A stretch of DNA of 64,000 nucleotides from JADJOY01 sp016713535 [NCBI: Deltaproteobacteria bacterium]. Lineage in GTDB: Bacteria > JADJOY01. The position numbers were made by a program, and so were the translations under genes. The stretch spans positions 62,001-126,000 of the forward strand of contig JADJOY010000017.1 of NCBI GenBank assembly GCA_016713535.1, given 5' to 3'. Of this stretch, positions 21,661-34,237 are shown one piece after another. Under the pieces are notes generated by a model, which was given only the letters and a program-made list of their open reading frames with translations, ran no database searches and was not told the DNA's origin. How positions within the stretch are numbered: the stretch's first letter is position 1; each line of letters starts with the position of its first letter.

Positions 21661-21738
21661 TGAGCGAGTGGTGCCCCGCGCGGCGTGGTCCCGCTGGGTC
21701 GATCCGTCGCTTATGGTGTGGCCCCGAGGAGGCCGATC

Positions 21739-22719
21739 ATGAACGTGGACGAGCAGAAAGCGATCCTGACGCTGGCTCTGATGGCGGCGTTCGCCGATGG
21801 CGGTAACGACGAGAGCGAGCGCGACGCCCTCAAGGGCATCGCGGCGTCGCTCGCGGGCGAGGGGGCGACCTCGCTGCCCGCGGCCTACCAGGACGTGCTG
21901 ATGAAGCGGGTCACCCGCGCCGACGTCGCGCGCGCGCTGACCTCGCCCGAGACGCGCCAGCTCGCCTTCGAGATGGCGGTGTGCGTGTGCGATGCGGACG
22001 GCGTCCAGTCGCCGGCCGAGCGAGCGTTCCTCGACGGGCTACGCGCTGACCTCGGTCTCGATGCCGGTCAGGCCCAGGCGTTCGTCGAGCGCGCGGAGAG
22101 CCTCGCGGCGGCGGCGAGCGCGCCTGCAGCCGTCGCGTCGGGCGCGGTCGCGGCGGCGAGCCCCTCCATTCCGCGTGCGCCGCTCTCCGCACCTGGCGCG
22201 CCGAGCGAAGCGGAGATCGACCAGCGCATCCTCTCCGCCGCGATCCGTAACGGCGCCCTCGAGCTCCTGCCCGAGTCGCTCGCCACGATGGCGGTGATCC
22301 CGCTCCAGATGAAGCTGGTCCACGAGATCGGTCGCGCGTACGGCTACGACCTCGAGCGCGGTCAGCTCAAGGACCTGCTCGCGACGCTCGGAGTGGGGCT
22401 CACGTCGCAATACGTCGAGCAGGTGGGGCGCAAGCTCCTCGGTGGGATCCTGGGCGCCGTCGGCGGCGGGCTGTTGCGCGGGCTCGGCAAGCAGGCCGTC
22501 AGCTCGGGAATGGGCTTCGCCAGCACCTACGCGCTCGGTCACGTCGCGAAGCGCTACTATGCGGGCGGTCGCACGCTCTCGCCCGAGATGCTCAAGGAGA
22601 CCTTCCAGACGATGCTCGGCGAGGCGAAGAACCTCCAGTCGCGCTACGCGGGCGACATGCAGGAGCAGGCGCGGAGCCTCGACACCCGCCAGCTCGTCGA
22701 CCTGGTGCGGCGGGGCTGA
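21739..22719 (+). CDS. TerB-like protein with C-terminal DUF697-like region
   Basis: A 326-residue protein. The first 125 residues are a helical TerB/tellurite-resistance-like domain (LALMAAFADGGNDESERDAL, later VCVCDADGVQSPAERAFL) with the usual acidic loops. An Ala-rich linker follows. The C-terminal part, IPLQMKLVHEIGRAYGYDLE, then KLLGGILGAVGGGLLRGLGK and YALGHVAKRYYAGGRTLS, resembles the membrane-associated DUF697/YcjF region. TerB domains often bind metal and sit at the inner membrane in stress systems, but no other ter gene is nearby. GAGGAGG at 21726-21732 precedes the ATG. Confidence 0.8.
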   Translation: MNVDEQKAILTLALMAAFADGGNDESERDALKGIAASLAGEGATSLPAAYQDVLMKRVTRADVARALTSPETRQLAFEMAVCVCDADGVQSPAERAFLDGLRADLGLDAGQAQAFVERAESLAAAASAPAAVASGAVAAASPSIPRAPLSAPGAPSEAEIDQRILSAAIRNGALELLPESLATMAVIPLQMKLVHEIGRAYGYDLERGQLKDLLATLGVGLTSQYVEQVGRKLLGGILGAVGGGLLRGLGKQAVSSGMGFASTYALGHVAKRYYAGGRTLSPEMLKETFQTMLGEAKNLQSRYAGDMQEQARSLDTRQLVDLVRRG

Positions 22720-22797
22720 CCCGGGGCGAGCGTGCGCATCCCCGAGCCGCCCGCGCGAGCGGCCGGTGTCGAACCGATTCCGCGGGACGCCGGCGGC

Positions 22798-23949
22798 TCA
22801 GCCGGGCGCGGGCGCCGAGCGGCCCAGGGCGTCGGTCTTGGCCAGGCAGAGATCGTGGTTCGATTCGCTCGGTGGCTTGCACGTGGAGACCACCGCGAAG
22901 CCGCCGTCCCGGGTCTGGACGAGATCGGCGCCAGCGTAGCCGAGCGAGCCGCGGTCGAGCGTGGTCTCGACGATGCGGTTTCCGGCGGCATCGGCCACGA
23001 GCAGGTGCAGGGCGGAGTCCTTCGTGCCACCGAACGCGAAACCTCCCTCCAGCGTGCTCGCCATCTCCCCGACGTTGAAGTCCGGGTCGCCGTAGCTGCG
23101 TCTCCACTCCTCGTCCCCGTGCGCGTCCGTGCGCAGTAGCACCGCGCCGAGATTGCCGGGCGCCGCGGCCGCCCCGATCGCGAAGCCTCCGTCGTCCGTC
23201 GCCACCACCGACGCTGCGGCGTACGTGGACGGGAACCGCCGCTCCCACTGCAGGGCACCCGACCCGTCGACCTTCACGAGCCATGCTTGCGTGGAGCCGC
23301 CTCCGTCGGCCTGGCTTCCCACGAACACATAGCCGCCGTCCTGAGTCGCCACCACGTCGGCTAACCCGGGCTGATCTGGCCCACCGTAGTACTGGCGCCA
23401 CTCCTCGCCGTACGACGCGTCCAGCTTGATCAGCAGCGCCCAGTGATCGAAGCCTTCGGGGGTCCCGGCGAGCAAGTTTCCAGCGAGGATCACGCCGTGG
23501 TCCGGCGTCGCTGCGAGGGCAACGACCTGCTCGAGGGCGGGCCCGGGATAGGTAAGGGATTCGACCTCGGCTCCGTCCTGTCCCACAGCGACGAGCCACG
23601 CGTCGCCTGCGTTCCCGGCCTCGACGCCGGCGACGAGCGCCCCTCCGTCGGACCGCAAGAGTGCGCTCTCGAACCCGTCGCTGCCGCCCGCGCCGAAGCT
23701 GCGTGACCAGCGCTCGAAACCCGCCCCGTCGGTTCGAAGCAGCAGCCCGTCGCCAGCGCCGACCCGACCACCGAACATCAGATCACCGTCGGGTGCCTCA
23801 CGCACGAAGCGCGCGAGGTCGTTGCCGGCGCCGCCGTAGCGTTCGTGGAAGGTGGGTTGACATCCCCCCGCCGCGAGGACGAGTCCGACGAGCGCCACCA
23901 CGCTCTTCGTCCGCGGATACGATCGACCGCTCGCTCGGGTCACTCGCAT
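22798..23949 (-). CDS. repeat-containing lipoprotein (delta-60-like/propeller)
   Basis: A 383-residue lipoprotein with signal TKSVVALVGLVLAAGGC and lipobox AAGGC. The mature part is built from repeats of about 50 residues with the pattern D-G-G-x-x-x-x-G and W-x-x-x-x-G (DGGALVAGVEAGN, DGGYVFVGSQADG, DGGFAIGAAAAP, EGGFAFGGTKDS, DGGFAVVSTC). These look like beta-propeller blades. No catalytic motif is seen. GAGGAG precedes the ATG at 23949. It sits directly downstream of argG in the same direction with a 118-base gap, so readthrough is possible. Confidence 0.75.
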   Translation of the reverse strand: MRVTRASGRSYPRTKSVVALVGLVLAAGGCQPTFHERYGGAGNDLARFVREAPDGDLMFGGRVGAGDGLLLRTDGAGFERWSRSFGAGGSDGFESALLRSDGGALVAGVEAGNAGDAWLVAVGQDGAEVESLTYPGPALEQVVALAATPDHGVILAGNLLAGTPEGFDHWALLIKLDASYGEEWRQYYGGPDQPGLADVVATQDGGYVFVGSQADGGGSTQAWLVKVDGSGALQWERRFPSTYAAASVVATDDGGFAIGAAAAPGNLGAVLLRTDAHGDEEWRRSYGDPDFNVGEMASTLEGGFAFGGTKDSALHLLVADAAGNRIVETTLDRGSLGYAGADLVQTRDGGFAVVSTCKPPSESNHDLCLAKTDALGRSAPAPG

Positions 23950-24067
23950 CACGGCCTTCTCCTCACGGGCCACTATCCGCCGCGCAGACCCCGATCCGCC
24001 ACCCGGGGGTCTCCGCCGCGCCATCGGCGCCCACCGCGGGACGGGTGGGCCCGGAGCCGCTCGGGAA

Positions 24068-25285
<1,218 letters not shown>

Positions 25286-25360
25286 GGATTCACTCCTTGC
25301 ATGGGACGGCGAGGTCGATCGCGCGGCTGCGTCGGGGCGAGCCTCGGGGTCCCGAGAAAT

Positions 25361-25433
25361 CGGGCGGGGATGAACCCCGCCCCTACGTGCAACGACGGCG
25401 GCCCGGGGTAGGGGCGGGGCCCGTCCCCGCCCG
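25361..25433. repeat. pair of family A palindromes
   Basis: Two copies lie in inverted order between argF and argG. 25361-25387 contains GGGCGGGG, ATGAA and CCCCGCCC. 25408-25433 starts GTAGGGGCGGGG and ends CCCCGCCC. Each forms an 8-bp or longer G/C hairpin. The first is an exact 27-base inverted match of 40985-41011. Confidence 0.85.
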
Positions 25434-25470
25434 CAGCGTTCGGTCCGGCGACGTCGCGGATTCGATCATC

Positions 25471-26412
25471 TCAACGGCTCGCCAGCTTCTTCTTCCACTC
25501 GGGTTCCGCCATCAGGAACTCGAGCAGCGCCTTCTGTGCGTGCAGGCGGTTCTCGGCCTGGTCGAAGATCACCGAGTGCGGTCCCTCCATCACGTCCTCG
25601 GTGATCTCCTCGCCGCGGTGCGCCGGCAGGCAGTGGAGCACGAGCGCCTCCGGATCCGCCAGCGCCACGAGCCTGGCGTCGAGCTGGTAGGGCGCGAGCG
25701 CCTCGAGCCGGTCGTCGCGCTCGGCCTCCTGCCCCATGCTCACCCACACGTCGGTGCTGATGGCGTGAGCGCCGTTCACCGCCTCGAGCGGATCGCGGGT
25801 CACCACCACCCGGCTGCGCTGCTCGCGGTCGAGCTTGCTCAGCACCTCGTCGGAGGGCGCGTACGCCGGCGGCGTGGCGATGCGGAAGCGGAAGCCCAGC
25901 CTGGCACTCGCCAGGATCCACGAGTGGGCGACGTTGTTGCCGTCACCGACGTACGCGGCTTCGAGCCCGTCGAGGGTGCCGCGCTTCTCCAGGATGGTGA
26001 GCAGGTCGGCGAGGATCTGGCACGGGTGGAGGAGGTCGGAGAGCGCGTTGATGACCGGGATCGTCGACCACTCCGCGTACTCCTCGAGGATCGACTGCGA
26101 TCCCGTGCGCAGCACGATCGCGTCGACGTAGCGCGACAGCACCCGCGCCGTGTCCTTGACCGGCTCACCGCGGCCGATCTGGGTGACGCCGGGTGTGAGG
26201 AAGATGGTGTGCGCGCCGAGGTCGTATGCGCCAACCTCGAAGGACACGCGGGTGCGCGTCGAGGACTTCTCGAAGAGCAGGCCGATCGCTTTCCCCTCGA
26301 GGATGCGGCTCCGGTAGATGCCGGGCCCCTTCTTCATCTCGCGGGCGCGGTCGAGGACCGCGAGGATCTCCTCGCGGGTCAGGTCGAGCAGGCTGAGCAG
26401 GTGTCTCGGCAT
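25471..26412 (-). CDS. argF: ornithine carbamoyltransferase
   Basis: A 313-residue enzyme making citrulline from ornithine and carbamoyl phosphate. The carbamoyl-phosphate site SSTRTRVSFE is at about 50-59, HPCQILAD follows, and the ornithine/catalytic loop HCLPAHRGEE is at about 265. DVWVSMGQE is the expected SMG loop. The length is normal. The ATG at 26412 lies five bases after the argD stop, so the two are translationally close. It acts as a cytoplasmic trimer in arginine synthesis. Confidence 0.97.
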   Translation of the reverse strand: MPRHLLSLLDLTREEILAVLDRAREMKKGPGIYRSRILEGKAIGLLFEKSSTRTRVSFEVGAYDLGAHTIFLTPGVTQIGRGEPVKDTARVLSRYVDAIVLRTGSQSILEEYAEWSTIPVINALSDLLHPCQILADLLTILEKRGTLDGLEAAYVGDGNNVAHSWILASARLGFRFRIATPPAYAPSDEVLSKLDREQRSRVVVTRDPLEAVNGAHAISTDVWVSMGQEAERDDRLEALAPYQLDARLVALADPEALVLHCLPAHRGEEITEDVMEGPHSVIFDQAENRLHAQKALLEFLMAEPEWKKKLASR

Positions 26413-26417
26413 GGCGG

Positions 26418-27652
<1,235 letters not shown>

Positions 27653-27656
<4 letters not shown>

Positions 27657-28510
27657 GGCGTGATGAGGGTCCCGATCCCGCGGTCGGTGAAGATCTCGAG
27701 CAGCACGGCGTGGGGTACGCGGCCGTCGATCACGTGGGCCTGGTGGACGCCGTCGGCGAGCGCCGCGAGGAGCTTGGGGATCATGCCGCCCTTCGCGGTG
27801 CCCTGGCTGATGAGCGCGCGTGCCTCGGACGCGGTGAGGTTCGTGATGCGCTTGCCCTCCGCGTCCTTGACGCCCTCGACGTCGGTGATGAGCACGAGCT
27901 TCTCGGCCTTGAGCGCCACCGCCAGCGCGCTGGCGAAAGTGTCCGCATTCAGGTTCAGCGTCTCGCCGTTCTCGCCGGCCGCCACCGGAGCGATCACCGG
28001 GATGAAGCCGGCCGCGTCGAGGTGATCGATCACGCTCGGGTCGACCGCCACCACCTCGCCGACCTGGCCCATGTCGCGCGGACCCGTCGAAGTCTGCTTG
28101 GGCGGCGCTCGACGCGCTCGCACCAGCCCGCCGTCCTTGCCCGATAGGCCGACCCCGCGGCCCCCCACGGACTGGATCTTCTGGACGATGGTCCGGTTCA
28201 CGTGACCGACCAGGACCATCTCCACGACCTCGACCGCCTCGGCGCTGGTGACACGGATCCCGTCCACGAACTCGGACGGGATGGCGAGCTTCTCGAGCCA
28301 GTCGTTGATCTGGGGCCCACCGCCGTGCACCACCACCGGCCGGATGCCGACGAGCTGCAGCAGCACCAGATCTTGGACGAATGCGTCCTTGAGCTCGGCA
28401 TGGACCATCGCCGCGCCGCCGTACTTGATCACGACGGTCTTGCCCGCGAAGCGCTGGATGTAAGGCAGCGCCTCGATGAGGACCTGCGCGCGTTCGATCA
28501 GTCGTTCCAT
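27653..28510 (-). CDS. argB: acetylglutamate kinase
   Basis: A 285-residue amino-acid kinase that phosphorylates N-acetylglutamate. The N-terminal KTVVIKYGGAAM holds the catalytic lysine region. VVVHGGGPQINDWLEKL, LNLNADTFASALAVALKAEK and LITDVEGVKD are typical. An arginine-sensitive form has a helix before the core; here MERLIERAQVLIEALPYIQRF is such a helix, so feedback inhibition by arginine is likely but not shown. It overlaps argD by four bases. The 129-base gap to hslU holds a family B palindrome. Confidence 0.97.
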
Positions 28511-28547
28511 CTCGCTGGTCTCACGGGAGGGCGGTGCGGCCTCGTCG

Positions 28548-28600
28548 AGCGGGGGCTCGTCCCCGCAGGGGGCCCGGCGGGGGACTAGCCCCGCGCTACG
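28548..28600. repeat. family B palindromic element
   Basis: Two opposed arms lie between hslU and argB: AGCGGGGGCTCGTCCCCGCA at 28548-28567 and GGACTAGCCCCGCGCTACG ending at 28600. The element closely resembles 61521-61581, where the same GTAGCGCGGGG and GGCTCGTCCCC words occur. It can form stable hairpins. Confidence 0.8.
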
Positions 28601-28639
28601 GCGCGGCCGAACGGGCCGTCGTGTTCCTCGATTCGTGGC

Positions 28640-29974
28640 TCACAGGATGTACCGGCTCAGGTCCGTGTCCTCGACGACGTCCTTCAGCCGGTCGCGGACC
28701 ATCGCGGCGTCGACCTTCACGGTCTCGCCCTTGCGTTCCGGCGCGTCGAACGACACCTCCTCGAGAAGCCGCTCGATCACGGTGTGAAGGCGCCGCGCGC
28801 CGATGTTCTCGGTTTCCTCGTTGACCCGGGCCGCGGTCTCGGCGATCGCGCGGATGCCGTCTTCGGTGAAGTCGACCGTCAGCCCCTCGGTGCCGAGCAG
28901 CGCCGCGGCGTGGCGGATCGGCGAGCCCCCGGACTCGCTCAGGATCTGAACGAACTCGTCGACGCCGAGGTCGTCGAGCTCTACCCGGATCGGCAAGCGG
29001 CCCTGGAGCTCCGGGATCAGGTCGGACGGCTTCGAGATGTGGAAGGCGCCCGCGGCGATGAAGAGCACGTGATCGGTGCGCACCAGCCCGTAGCGGGTGT
29101 TGACGGTCGAGCCCCCGAGGAGCGGCAGCAGGTCGCGTTGCACGCCCTCGCGCGACACGTCCGGCCCGGCCTGGCCCTCGCCGCTGCCGGCGACCTTGTC
29201 GAGCTCGTCGAGGAACACGATCCCGGACTCCTCGACCCGCTGCACCGCGGTGCGCTTCACTGCCTCGGCGTCGACGAGGCGCCCCGACTCCTCCTCGAGG
29301 AGCTGTTCGCGCGCCTCGGCCACGGTGGCGAGCCGGCGCTCGGTTCGCTTCGGGAACAGGTTCCCGAGCATGTTCTGCATCTGCAGGTCCATCTCCTCCA
29401 TGCCCTGGGGAGTCATGACCTCGACCTTGGGAAACGTCCGCACCGGCGTCTCGATCTCGATGGTGCGTTCGTCGAGGGCGCCGTCCTTGAGGAGCCGGCG
29501 CAGCCGGTCGCGAGAGGTCTCGCGCTCGCCCGGCTCGGCTGGACGCGACGGGCCGGGCAGCAAGAGGTCGAGGATCCGCTCCTCCACGCGCTCGGCGGCC
29601 TTGCCGCGCACCTTCTCCTCCTCTTCGGCGCGAACCTGGTTCACGGCCTGGTGGACGAGGTCGCGGATCATCGACTCGACGTCGCGGCCCACGTAGCCCA
29701 CCTCGGTGAACTTGGTGGCCTCGACCTTGATGAACGGCGCCTTCACGAGCCGGGCGATGCGTCGCGCGATCTCGGTCTTGCCGACTCCCGTGGGCCCGAT
29801 CATGAGGATGTTCTTGGGCAGGATCTCGCGGCCGAGCTCGACCGGAAGCTGCGCGCGGCGCCAGCGGTCCCGAAGCGCGACCGCGACCGCGCGCTTCGCC
29901 GCCGCCTGCCCGACGATGTACTTGTCGAGCTCGGCGACCACGCGCCTCGGAGTCAGCTCCTGTTCCAGGTCCAT
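28640..29974 (-). CDS. hslU: HslU ATPase subunit of the HslUV protease
   Basis: A 444-residue AAA+ unfoldase. Walker A is GPTGVGKT at 60-67, followed by the pore loop in [15 protein letters not shown]. Walker B is [13 protein letters not shown]. The intermediate domain is between about 110 and 230. The C-terminus DLSRYIL is the conserved tail that inserts into HslV. The length is normal. It lies 43 bases downstream of hslV on the same strand. It unfolds substrates and feeds them to HslV in the cytoplasm. Confidence 0.97.
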   Translation of the reverse strand: MDLEQELTPRRVVAELDKYIVGQAAAKRAVAVALRDRWRRAQLPVELGREILPKNILMIGPTGVGKTEIARRIARLVKAPFIKVEATKFTEVGYVGRDVESMIRDLVHQAVNQVRAEEEEKVRGKAAERVEERILDLLLPGPSRPAEPGERETSRDRLRRLLKDGALDERTIEIETPVRTFPKVEVMTPQGMEEMDLQMQNMLGNLFPKRTERRLATVAEAREQLLEEESGRLVDAEAVKRTAVQRVEESGIVFLDELDKVAGSGEGQAGPDVSREGVQRDLLPLLGGSTVNTRYGLVRTDHVLFIAAGAFHISKPSDLIPELQGRLPIRVELDDLGVDEFVQILSESGGSPIRHAAALLGTEGLTVDFTEDGIRAIAETAARVNEETENIGARRLHTVIERLLEEVSFDAPERKGETVKVDAAMVRDRLKDVVEDTDLSRYIL

Positions 29975-30017
29975 CGGGTCACCAGTCGCGTGCAGGCGGG
30001 CTCGAGCCGGCCCGCTC

Positions 30018-30569
30018 TCAGATCTCTTCGACGACGATTTCGTCGTTCGTGTAGAGGCAGATCTCGGCGGCGATGCGGATCGACTCGAACGCGATCTTGG
30101 CCGGCTCGAGCTCGGTGTGGGCGAGCATCGCGCGCGCGGCCGCGAGGGCGTAGGGCGCCCCGGAGCCCACCGCGATCACGCCGTCTTCGGGTTCGATCAC
30201 GTCACCGTTCCCCGAGATCAGCAGGCAGTGGTCGGGATCGGCGACGATGATCATCGCCTCGAGGCGGCGCAGGATCCGGTCGGTCCGCCAGTCCTTGGCG
30301 AGCTCGGCGGCGGCCCGGAGCAGGCTTCCGTTCGACGTCTCGAGCTTCTCCTCGAACTTGTCGAGGAGCGCGCCGGCGTCCGCCGCGGCCCCCGCGAAGC
30401 CCGCGACCACGCGGTCGCCGTAGAGGCGCCGCACCTTGCGCGCGCTGTGCTTGAGGATCGTGTCGCCGAAGGTGACCTGGCCGTCGCCGGCCATGGCGGC
30501 CTTCTCGCCGCGGCGGACCGCCACGATCGTGGTGCTGCGCCAGCGGGGCTCGTCGCGTCGGCTTCGCAT
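30018..30569 (-). CDS. hslV: HslV protease subunit
   Basis: A 183-residue N-terminal-nucleophile protease. The mature sequence should begin at the Thr-Thr in [20 protein letters not shown], after removal of a 12 to 13 residue leader; many orthologues have only Met before this Thr. [15 protein letters not shown] and the C-terminal [11 protein letters not shown] are typical. It forms a double six-membered ring with HslU caps. I chose the ATG at 30569 over the GTG directly before it. xerC lies upstream in the same direction with a 254-base gap. Confidence 0.96.
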   Translation of the reverse strand: MRSRRDEPRWRSTTIVAVRRGEKAAMAGDGQVTFGDTILKHSARKVRRLYGDRVVAGFAGAAADAGALLDKFEEKLETSNGSLLRAAAELAKDWRTDRILRRLEAMIIVADPDHCLLISGNGDVIEPEDGVIAVGSGAPYALAAARAMLAHTELEPAKIAFESIRIAAEICLYTNDEIVVEEI

Positions 30570-30823
30570 CACTGTCCCTGGAAAACGCGAGCAGGCCCGG
30601 CCGATGCACCGGACGCGATCCCGTCTCGACTCGTGGGAAAGCCGCTAGGAGTAGCACACACCCCCCCACCCCCCAAGGAACCGCTCGACCCGTCGTTGGC
30701 TGGAAGGGGACCGACGCCGGAACTCGCGGGGGCGGCCGGAGCCCCGCGTCTCGGAACGCGCGGTGCCGAACGTCGACCGAGCCATCGCCCCGGTGAGGCG
30801 TGCGAACCGAACGACCGCGCCCG

Positions 30824-31786
30824 TCACCCCTTGCGGCGCGCGCGCGGATGCGCGGCGTCGTAGTCGCGCGCGAGCGTACCGAGCCCGACGTGGGTGTAGC
30901 GCTGGGTGGTCGAGATACTGGCGTGGCCGAGCAGCTCCTGGATCGAGCGCAAGTCGGCGCCACCCTCGAGGAGGTGTGTCGCGAAGGTGTGGCGGAGGAG
31001 GTGCGGGTGGACGTTCTTCTCGAGGCCGGCGTCGTCCCGCGCCGTATCGAGCGCGCGCGCCATGCTGCGCGTGGTGAGGCGGCCACCGCGGGCATTCAGG
31101 AACAGCGCGAGTCGATCCTCGCGCCGGTTCGGGGCGTCGCCATCCGCGCGCTTCGCGAGCTCGGCGAGGAGCGCGGCTCGCGCTTCGAGGTACGGCCGCA
31201 ACGCCTCGGCTGCGGCCCCACTGAGCGGCACGATCCGCTCCTTGCGGCCCTTGCCCCGCACGCGGATCAGCGAGAGGTCGGGCTCGATGTCGCCGAGGTC
31301 GATCCCCGCTGCCTCCGCCACCCGCACCCCCGAGCCATAGAGCAGCTCGAGCAGCAGGTGGGCGCGGCGCGCTGCGAAGCCGCCCTGGTCGGTGGCCGCG
31401 ATCAACGCCTCGGCCTCCTCGAACAGGAGGTGGCGCGGCGTCGCCTTGGGCAGGCGCGGTGATTCCAGCACCTCGCTCGGGTCGCCCTCGATCCCACCTT
31501 CGCGCCTCACGAAGCGAAAGAAGGTGCGGAACGCGGAGAGCTTGCGCGCCGTGGTGGTGCGCTTGCGGCCCACGAGCCGCTTGGCCAGATGGGCGCGCAG
31601 GTCGGCGCGGGTGATCGAGGCCACCGCGATGGGGGCGGTCGCTCCACCGCGGCGCTCGGCGAGGTCTTCGGCGAGCGCTTCGAGCTCGGCGCGATAGCCA
31701 CGCAGCGTGTGCGGCGAAGCGTTGCGCTCGACGCGGAGATACTCGGCGAAGCGCTCGATCCAATCACGCAGGTCCGAGGTCGTCAC
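30824..31786 (-). CDS. xerC: tyrosine recombinase XerC-like
   Basis: A 320-residue tyrosine recombinase with a complete catalytic set: Arg155 (GSGVRVAEAAG), Lys179 (RVRGKGRKE), His262 and Arg265 (HPHLLRHTFATHLL), His288 (LLGHAS) and Tyr297 (TTQRYTHVG). The N-terminal SAM-like DNA-binding domain is present (YLRVERNASPHTLRGYRAEL). Such enzymes resolve chromosome dimers at dif. The position next to hslVU is a common housekeeping arrangement, and no phage genes are nearby, so a chromosomal Xer role is likely. The start is a GTG at 31786. XerC versus XerD cannot be settled from this window. Confidence 0.88.
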   Translation of the reverse strand: MTTSDLRDWIERFAEYLRVERNASPHTLRGYRAELEALAEDLAERRGGATAPIAVASITRADLRAHLAKRLVGRKRTTTARKLSAFRTFFRFVRREGGIEGDPSEVLESPRLPKATPRHLLFEEAEALIAATDQGGFAARRAHLLLELLYGSGVRVAEAAGIDLGDIEPDLSLIRVRGKGRKERIVPLSGAAAEALRPYLEARAALLAELAKRADGDAPNRREDRLALFLNARGGRLTTRSMARALDTARDDAGLEKNVHPHLLRHTFATHLLEGGADLRSIQELLGHASISTTQRYTHVGLGTLARDYDAAHPRARRKG

Positions 31787-32200
31787 GGCGCGACTCTACC
31801 CCGTTCGCCGCTCTCTCCGTGAGGCCGGGCGTGCGCGCCCAGCCTCGTAACGGCCGAGGCGCGGTGCGTCACGGGGTCGCAACGAGCGTTGCCCCACCAA
31901 CGGCTTCTGGCATGGTGATTTCGCCTCTCGATGACGGTGTCTGCGGGCTCTCCGGCGCCTGAGCGGCTCGCGGCACACGGCGTGCAAACCATCGAGTTTT
32001 CAGCGGTGTGGCGCGGTCTTGGGTGGACCGCACGCCGGGATCGCACCGTCCGGTGACGTCGATGGGCGAGGTTGGTGACGGTAAGTTTTGACGCACCGTG
32101 TTGAGCGTGGTTCAATGAGGGTTCCGTCCAAAGGCGGGACTCCGTTCTTTCAGGTGCCGACCATTCCGGCGGCAACTCGATGACGGAAAGGGGCAAGGGA
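31787..32200. other. divergent intergenic region with promoter
   Basis: These 414 bases separate the minus-strand xerC-hsl-arg block from the plus-strand acyl-CoA dehydrogenase. The second half is less GC-rich than its surroundings (GTAAGTTTTGACG near 32081-32093), as expected for a promoter region. I see no credible gene or structured RNA. Confidence 0.6.
32088..32116 (+). promoter_or_regulatory. candidate sigma-70 promoter of the acyl-CoA dehydrogenase
   Basis: TTGACG at 32088-32093 is followed by a 17-base spacer and TTCAAT at 32111-32116. The -35 box is strong and the -10 box matches four of six consensus positions. It ends 84 bases before the ATG at 32201. This is a pattern match only. 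Confidence 0.5.
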
Positions 32201-34122
32201 ATGAGCACGATCCAGCACAGCACCGAGGCCGAATCCAGGCAGCTCGCCGAAGACTCGCGCGAGCAGGACTGGTCCGGGCGAGCCTTCATCCGCGAGATGT
32301 TCCTCGGGAACTTCGAGCTGGATGTCATCCACCCGTTCCCGCTCGAGAAGCCGTGGACGCCCGAGTTCCTGAAGTTCTACGAGGGGATGAAGGACATCCT
32401 CACCAACGTCGTCGACTCGGTCGAGATCGACGCCACCGGTGAGTATCCCCCCCACGTCGTCGACGCGCTGCGCAAGATCGGCGCGTTCGGCATGAAGGTG
32501 CCCAGAGGTACGGCGGTCTCGGCCTGCACCAGGTCGAGTACAACCGCATCATGGAGATGGTGGGCTCGATGGACGGCAACATCTGCGCGTTGCTCTCCGC
32601 ACACCAGTCGATCGGCGTTCCCCAGCCGCTCAAGCTGTTCGGCAGCCCCGAGCTCAAGAAGAAGTACCTTCCGCGCTGCGCCGCGGGCGCGATCTCGGCG
32701 TTCGCCCTGACCGAGCCGCACGCCGGCTCGGACCCGGCTAGCCTCTCGACCACTGCCGAGCCCAGCGAAGACGGCAAGCACTTCATTCTGAACGGCGAGA
32801 AGCTGTGGTGCACGAACGGTACGCTCGCCGAGCTGCTCGTGGTCATGGCGCGCAATCCCAAGACCAAGAAGATCAGCGCGTTCATCGTCGAAACCGCCTG
32901 GGAAGGCGTCACGATTCAGCACCGCTGCCGATTCATGGGTCTCAAGGCTCTCGCCAACGCGGTCATCACCTTCAACAACGTGAAGGTGCCGCGCGACAAC
33001 ATCATCGGTGACGAGGGCAAGGGCCTGAAGATCGCCCTCGTGACGCTCAACACGGGTCGGCTCACGCTGCCGGCGGCGAGCGCGGGCGGCGCCAAGCGTT
33101 CGCTCGAGATCCTCCGTCACTGGTGCAACGAGCGCAACCAGTGGGGCGTTCCGGTCGGTAAGCACGAGGCGATCGGCCACCAGCTCGCCGACATGGCGGC
33201 GACCACCTGGGCCATGGACTCGGTGAGCGACCTGTGCAGCCAGATGGCGGACCGCGGCGGCTACGACATCCGCCTCGAGGCCGCGGCGGCCAAGGAATGG
33301 AACACCGTGCGCGGCTGGGAGCTGATCGACCGCACCCTGCAGATCCGCGGCGGGCGTGGCTACGAGACCGAGAAGTCGCTCAAGGAGCGCGGTGAGTTTC
33401 CGGCGCCCGTCGAGCGCGTGATGCGCGACTGCCGCATCAACCTGATCTTCGAGGGATCCTCCGAGATCATGCACCTTTTCATGGCCCGCGAGGCGGTGGA
33501 CAAGCACCTCCAGGTCGCCGGCGCCATGATCAACCCCAAGTCGACGATCGCCGACAAGATGAAGGCGATGCCCGGCATCCTCGGCTACTACTCGAAGTGG
33601 TATCCGCCGCTCTGGCTCAAGGGCTTGACCGCGCCGTTCGCGTTCGCGGACTGGGGCCGCCTCGCGCCGCAGCTTCGCTTCATCGAGCGCAGCTGCCGCC
33701 GGCTCGCTCGCAACACCTTCCACGGCATGGCGATCTACCAGGCGAAGATGGAGCGCAAGCAGGCGTTCTTGTTCCGCGCCGTGGACATCGTGATGGAGCT
33801 CTTCGCGATGGCGGCCACGGTGTCGCGCACCCGCGCGTTGCTCGATGCCAAGGACGCCGATGCCCAGAAGGCGGTCGAGCTCACCGAGCTCTTCTGTGCC
33901 AACTCGCGGATGAAGATCGAGCGCCTCTTCGAGGACCTCTGGACCAACAACGACGCGATCAAGAACAAGGTCGCGGGTCAGGTCCTCAAGTACGAGCACA
34001 AGTGGATGGAAGAGGGCATCATCGACATCGGCGTGACGAACGATGCGATCCGTCCCAAGGCGATCATGGACCTTCGCAAGAAGGAAGCGGCCGAGGAGCC
34101 GCGTCTCGCCGCCGCATCCTGA
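32201..34122 (+). CDS. acyl-CoA dehydrogenase, VLCAD/ACAD9-like (frameshifted)
   Basis: A protein of about 640 residues with the three-domain acyl-CoA dehydrogenase core plus a C-terminal helical extension, as in VLCAD-type enzymes. Key blocks are AHQSIGVPQPLKLFG, SAFALTEPHAGSDPASL, LNGEKLWCTNGTLAEL, LQIRGGRGYETEKSLKERGE and the catalytic-base region IFEGSSEIMH. It oxidises long acyl-CoA and passes electrons to ETF. AAGGGG at 32187-32192 precedes the ATG at 32201. The frame breaks near 32508, where one base is missing between MKVP and YGGLGLHQVEY; reading then moves to frame 1. A perfect-stem terminator follows the stop. Confidence 0.92.
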
Positions 34123-34171
34123 CGTGACGGACTCGCTGGCTGCTCGCCGCGGCCAGTGAATGCAGATCAAG

Positions 34172-34199
34172 ACGGCCACCCTGACGGGTGGCCGTTTTC
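34172..34199 (+). terminator. rho-independent terminator after the acyl-CoA dehydrogenase
   Basis: The perfect 10-bp stem ACGGCCACCC (34172-34181) and GGGTGGCCGT (34186-34195), with a TGAC loop, is followed by a short T-run (GTTTTCA). It lies 50 bases after the stop and 39 bases before the next start. It argues against using the upstream ATG at 34160 for the following gene. Confidence 0.85.
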
Positions 34200-34237
34200 A
34201 TTGGCGCCGAGGTGGGCCGCCGCGCCCGGGATCGACG

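Noticed and set aside
21739-22719. Tellurite resistance operon
   Set aside because: Only a TerB-like domain is present. No terA, terC, terD or terZ gene occurs nearby, so resistance cannot be claimed.
30824-31786. Tyrosine recombinase as evidence of a mobile island
   Set aside because: It is XerC-like in size and motifs and next to hslVU, a common housekeeping position. No attachment-site repeats, tRNA or phage genes are near.
34160-34237. Upstream ATG at 34160 as the start of the lipase maturation factor gene
   Set aside because: A perfect terminator hairpin with T-run lies at 34172-34199, which would fall inside the coding sequence, and the added residues show no family similarity.
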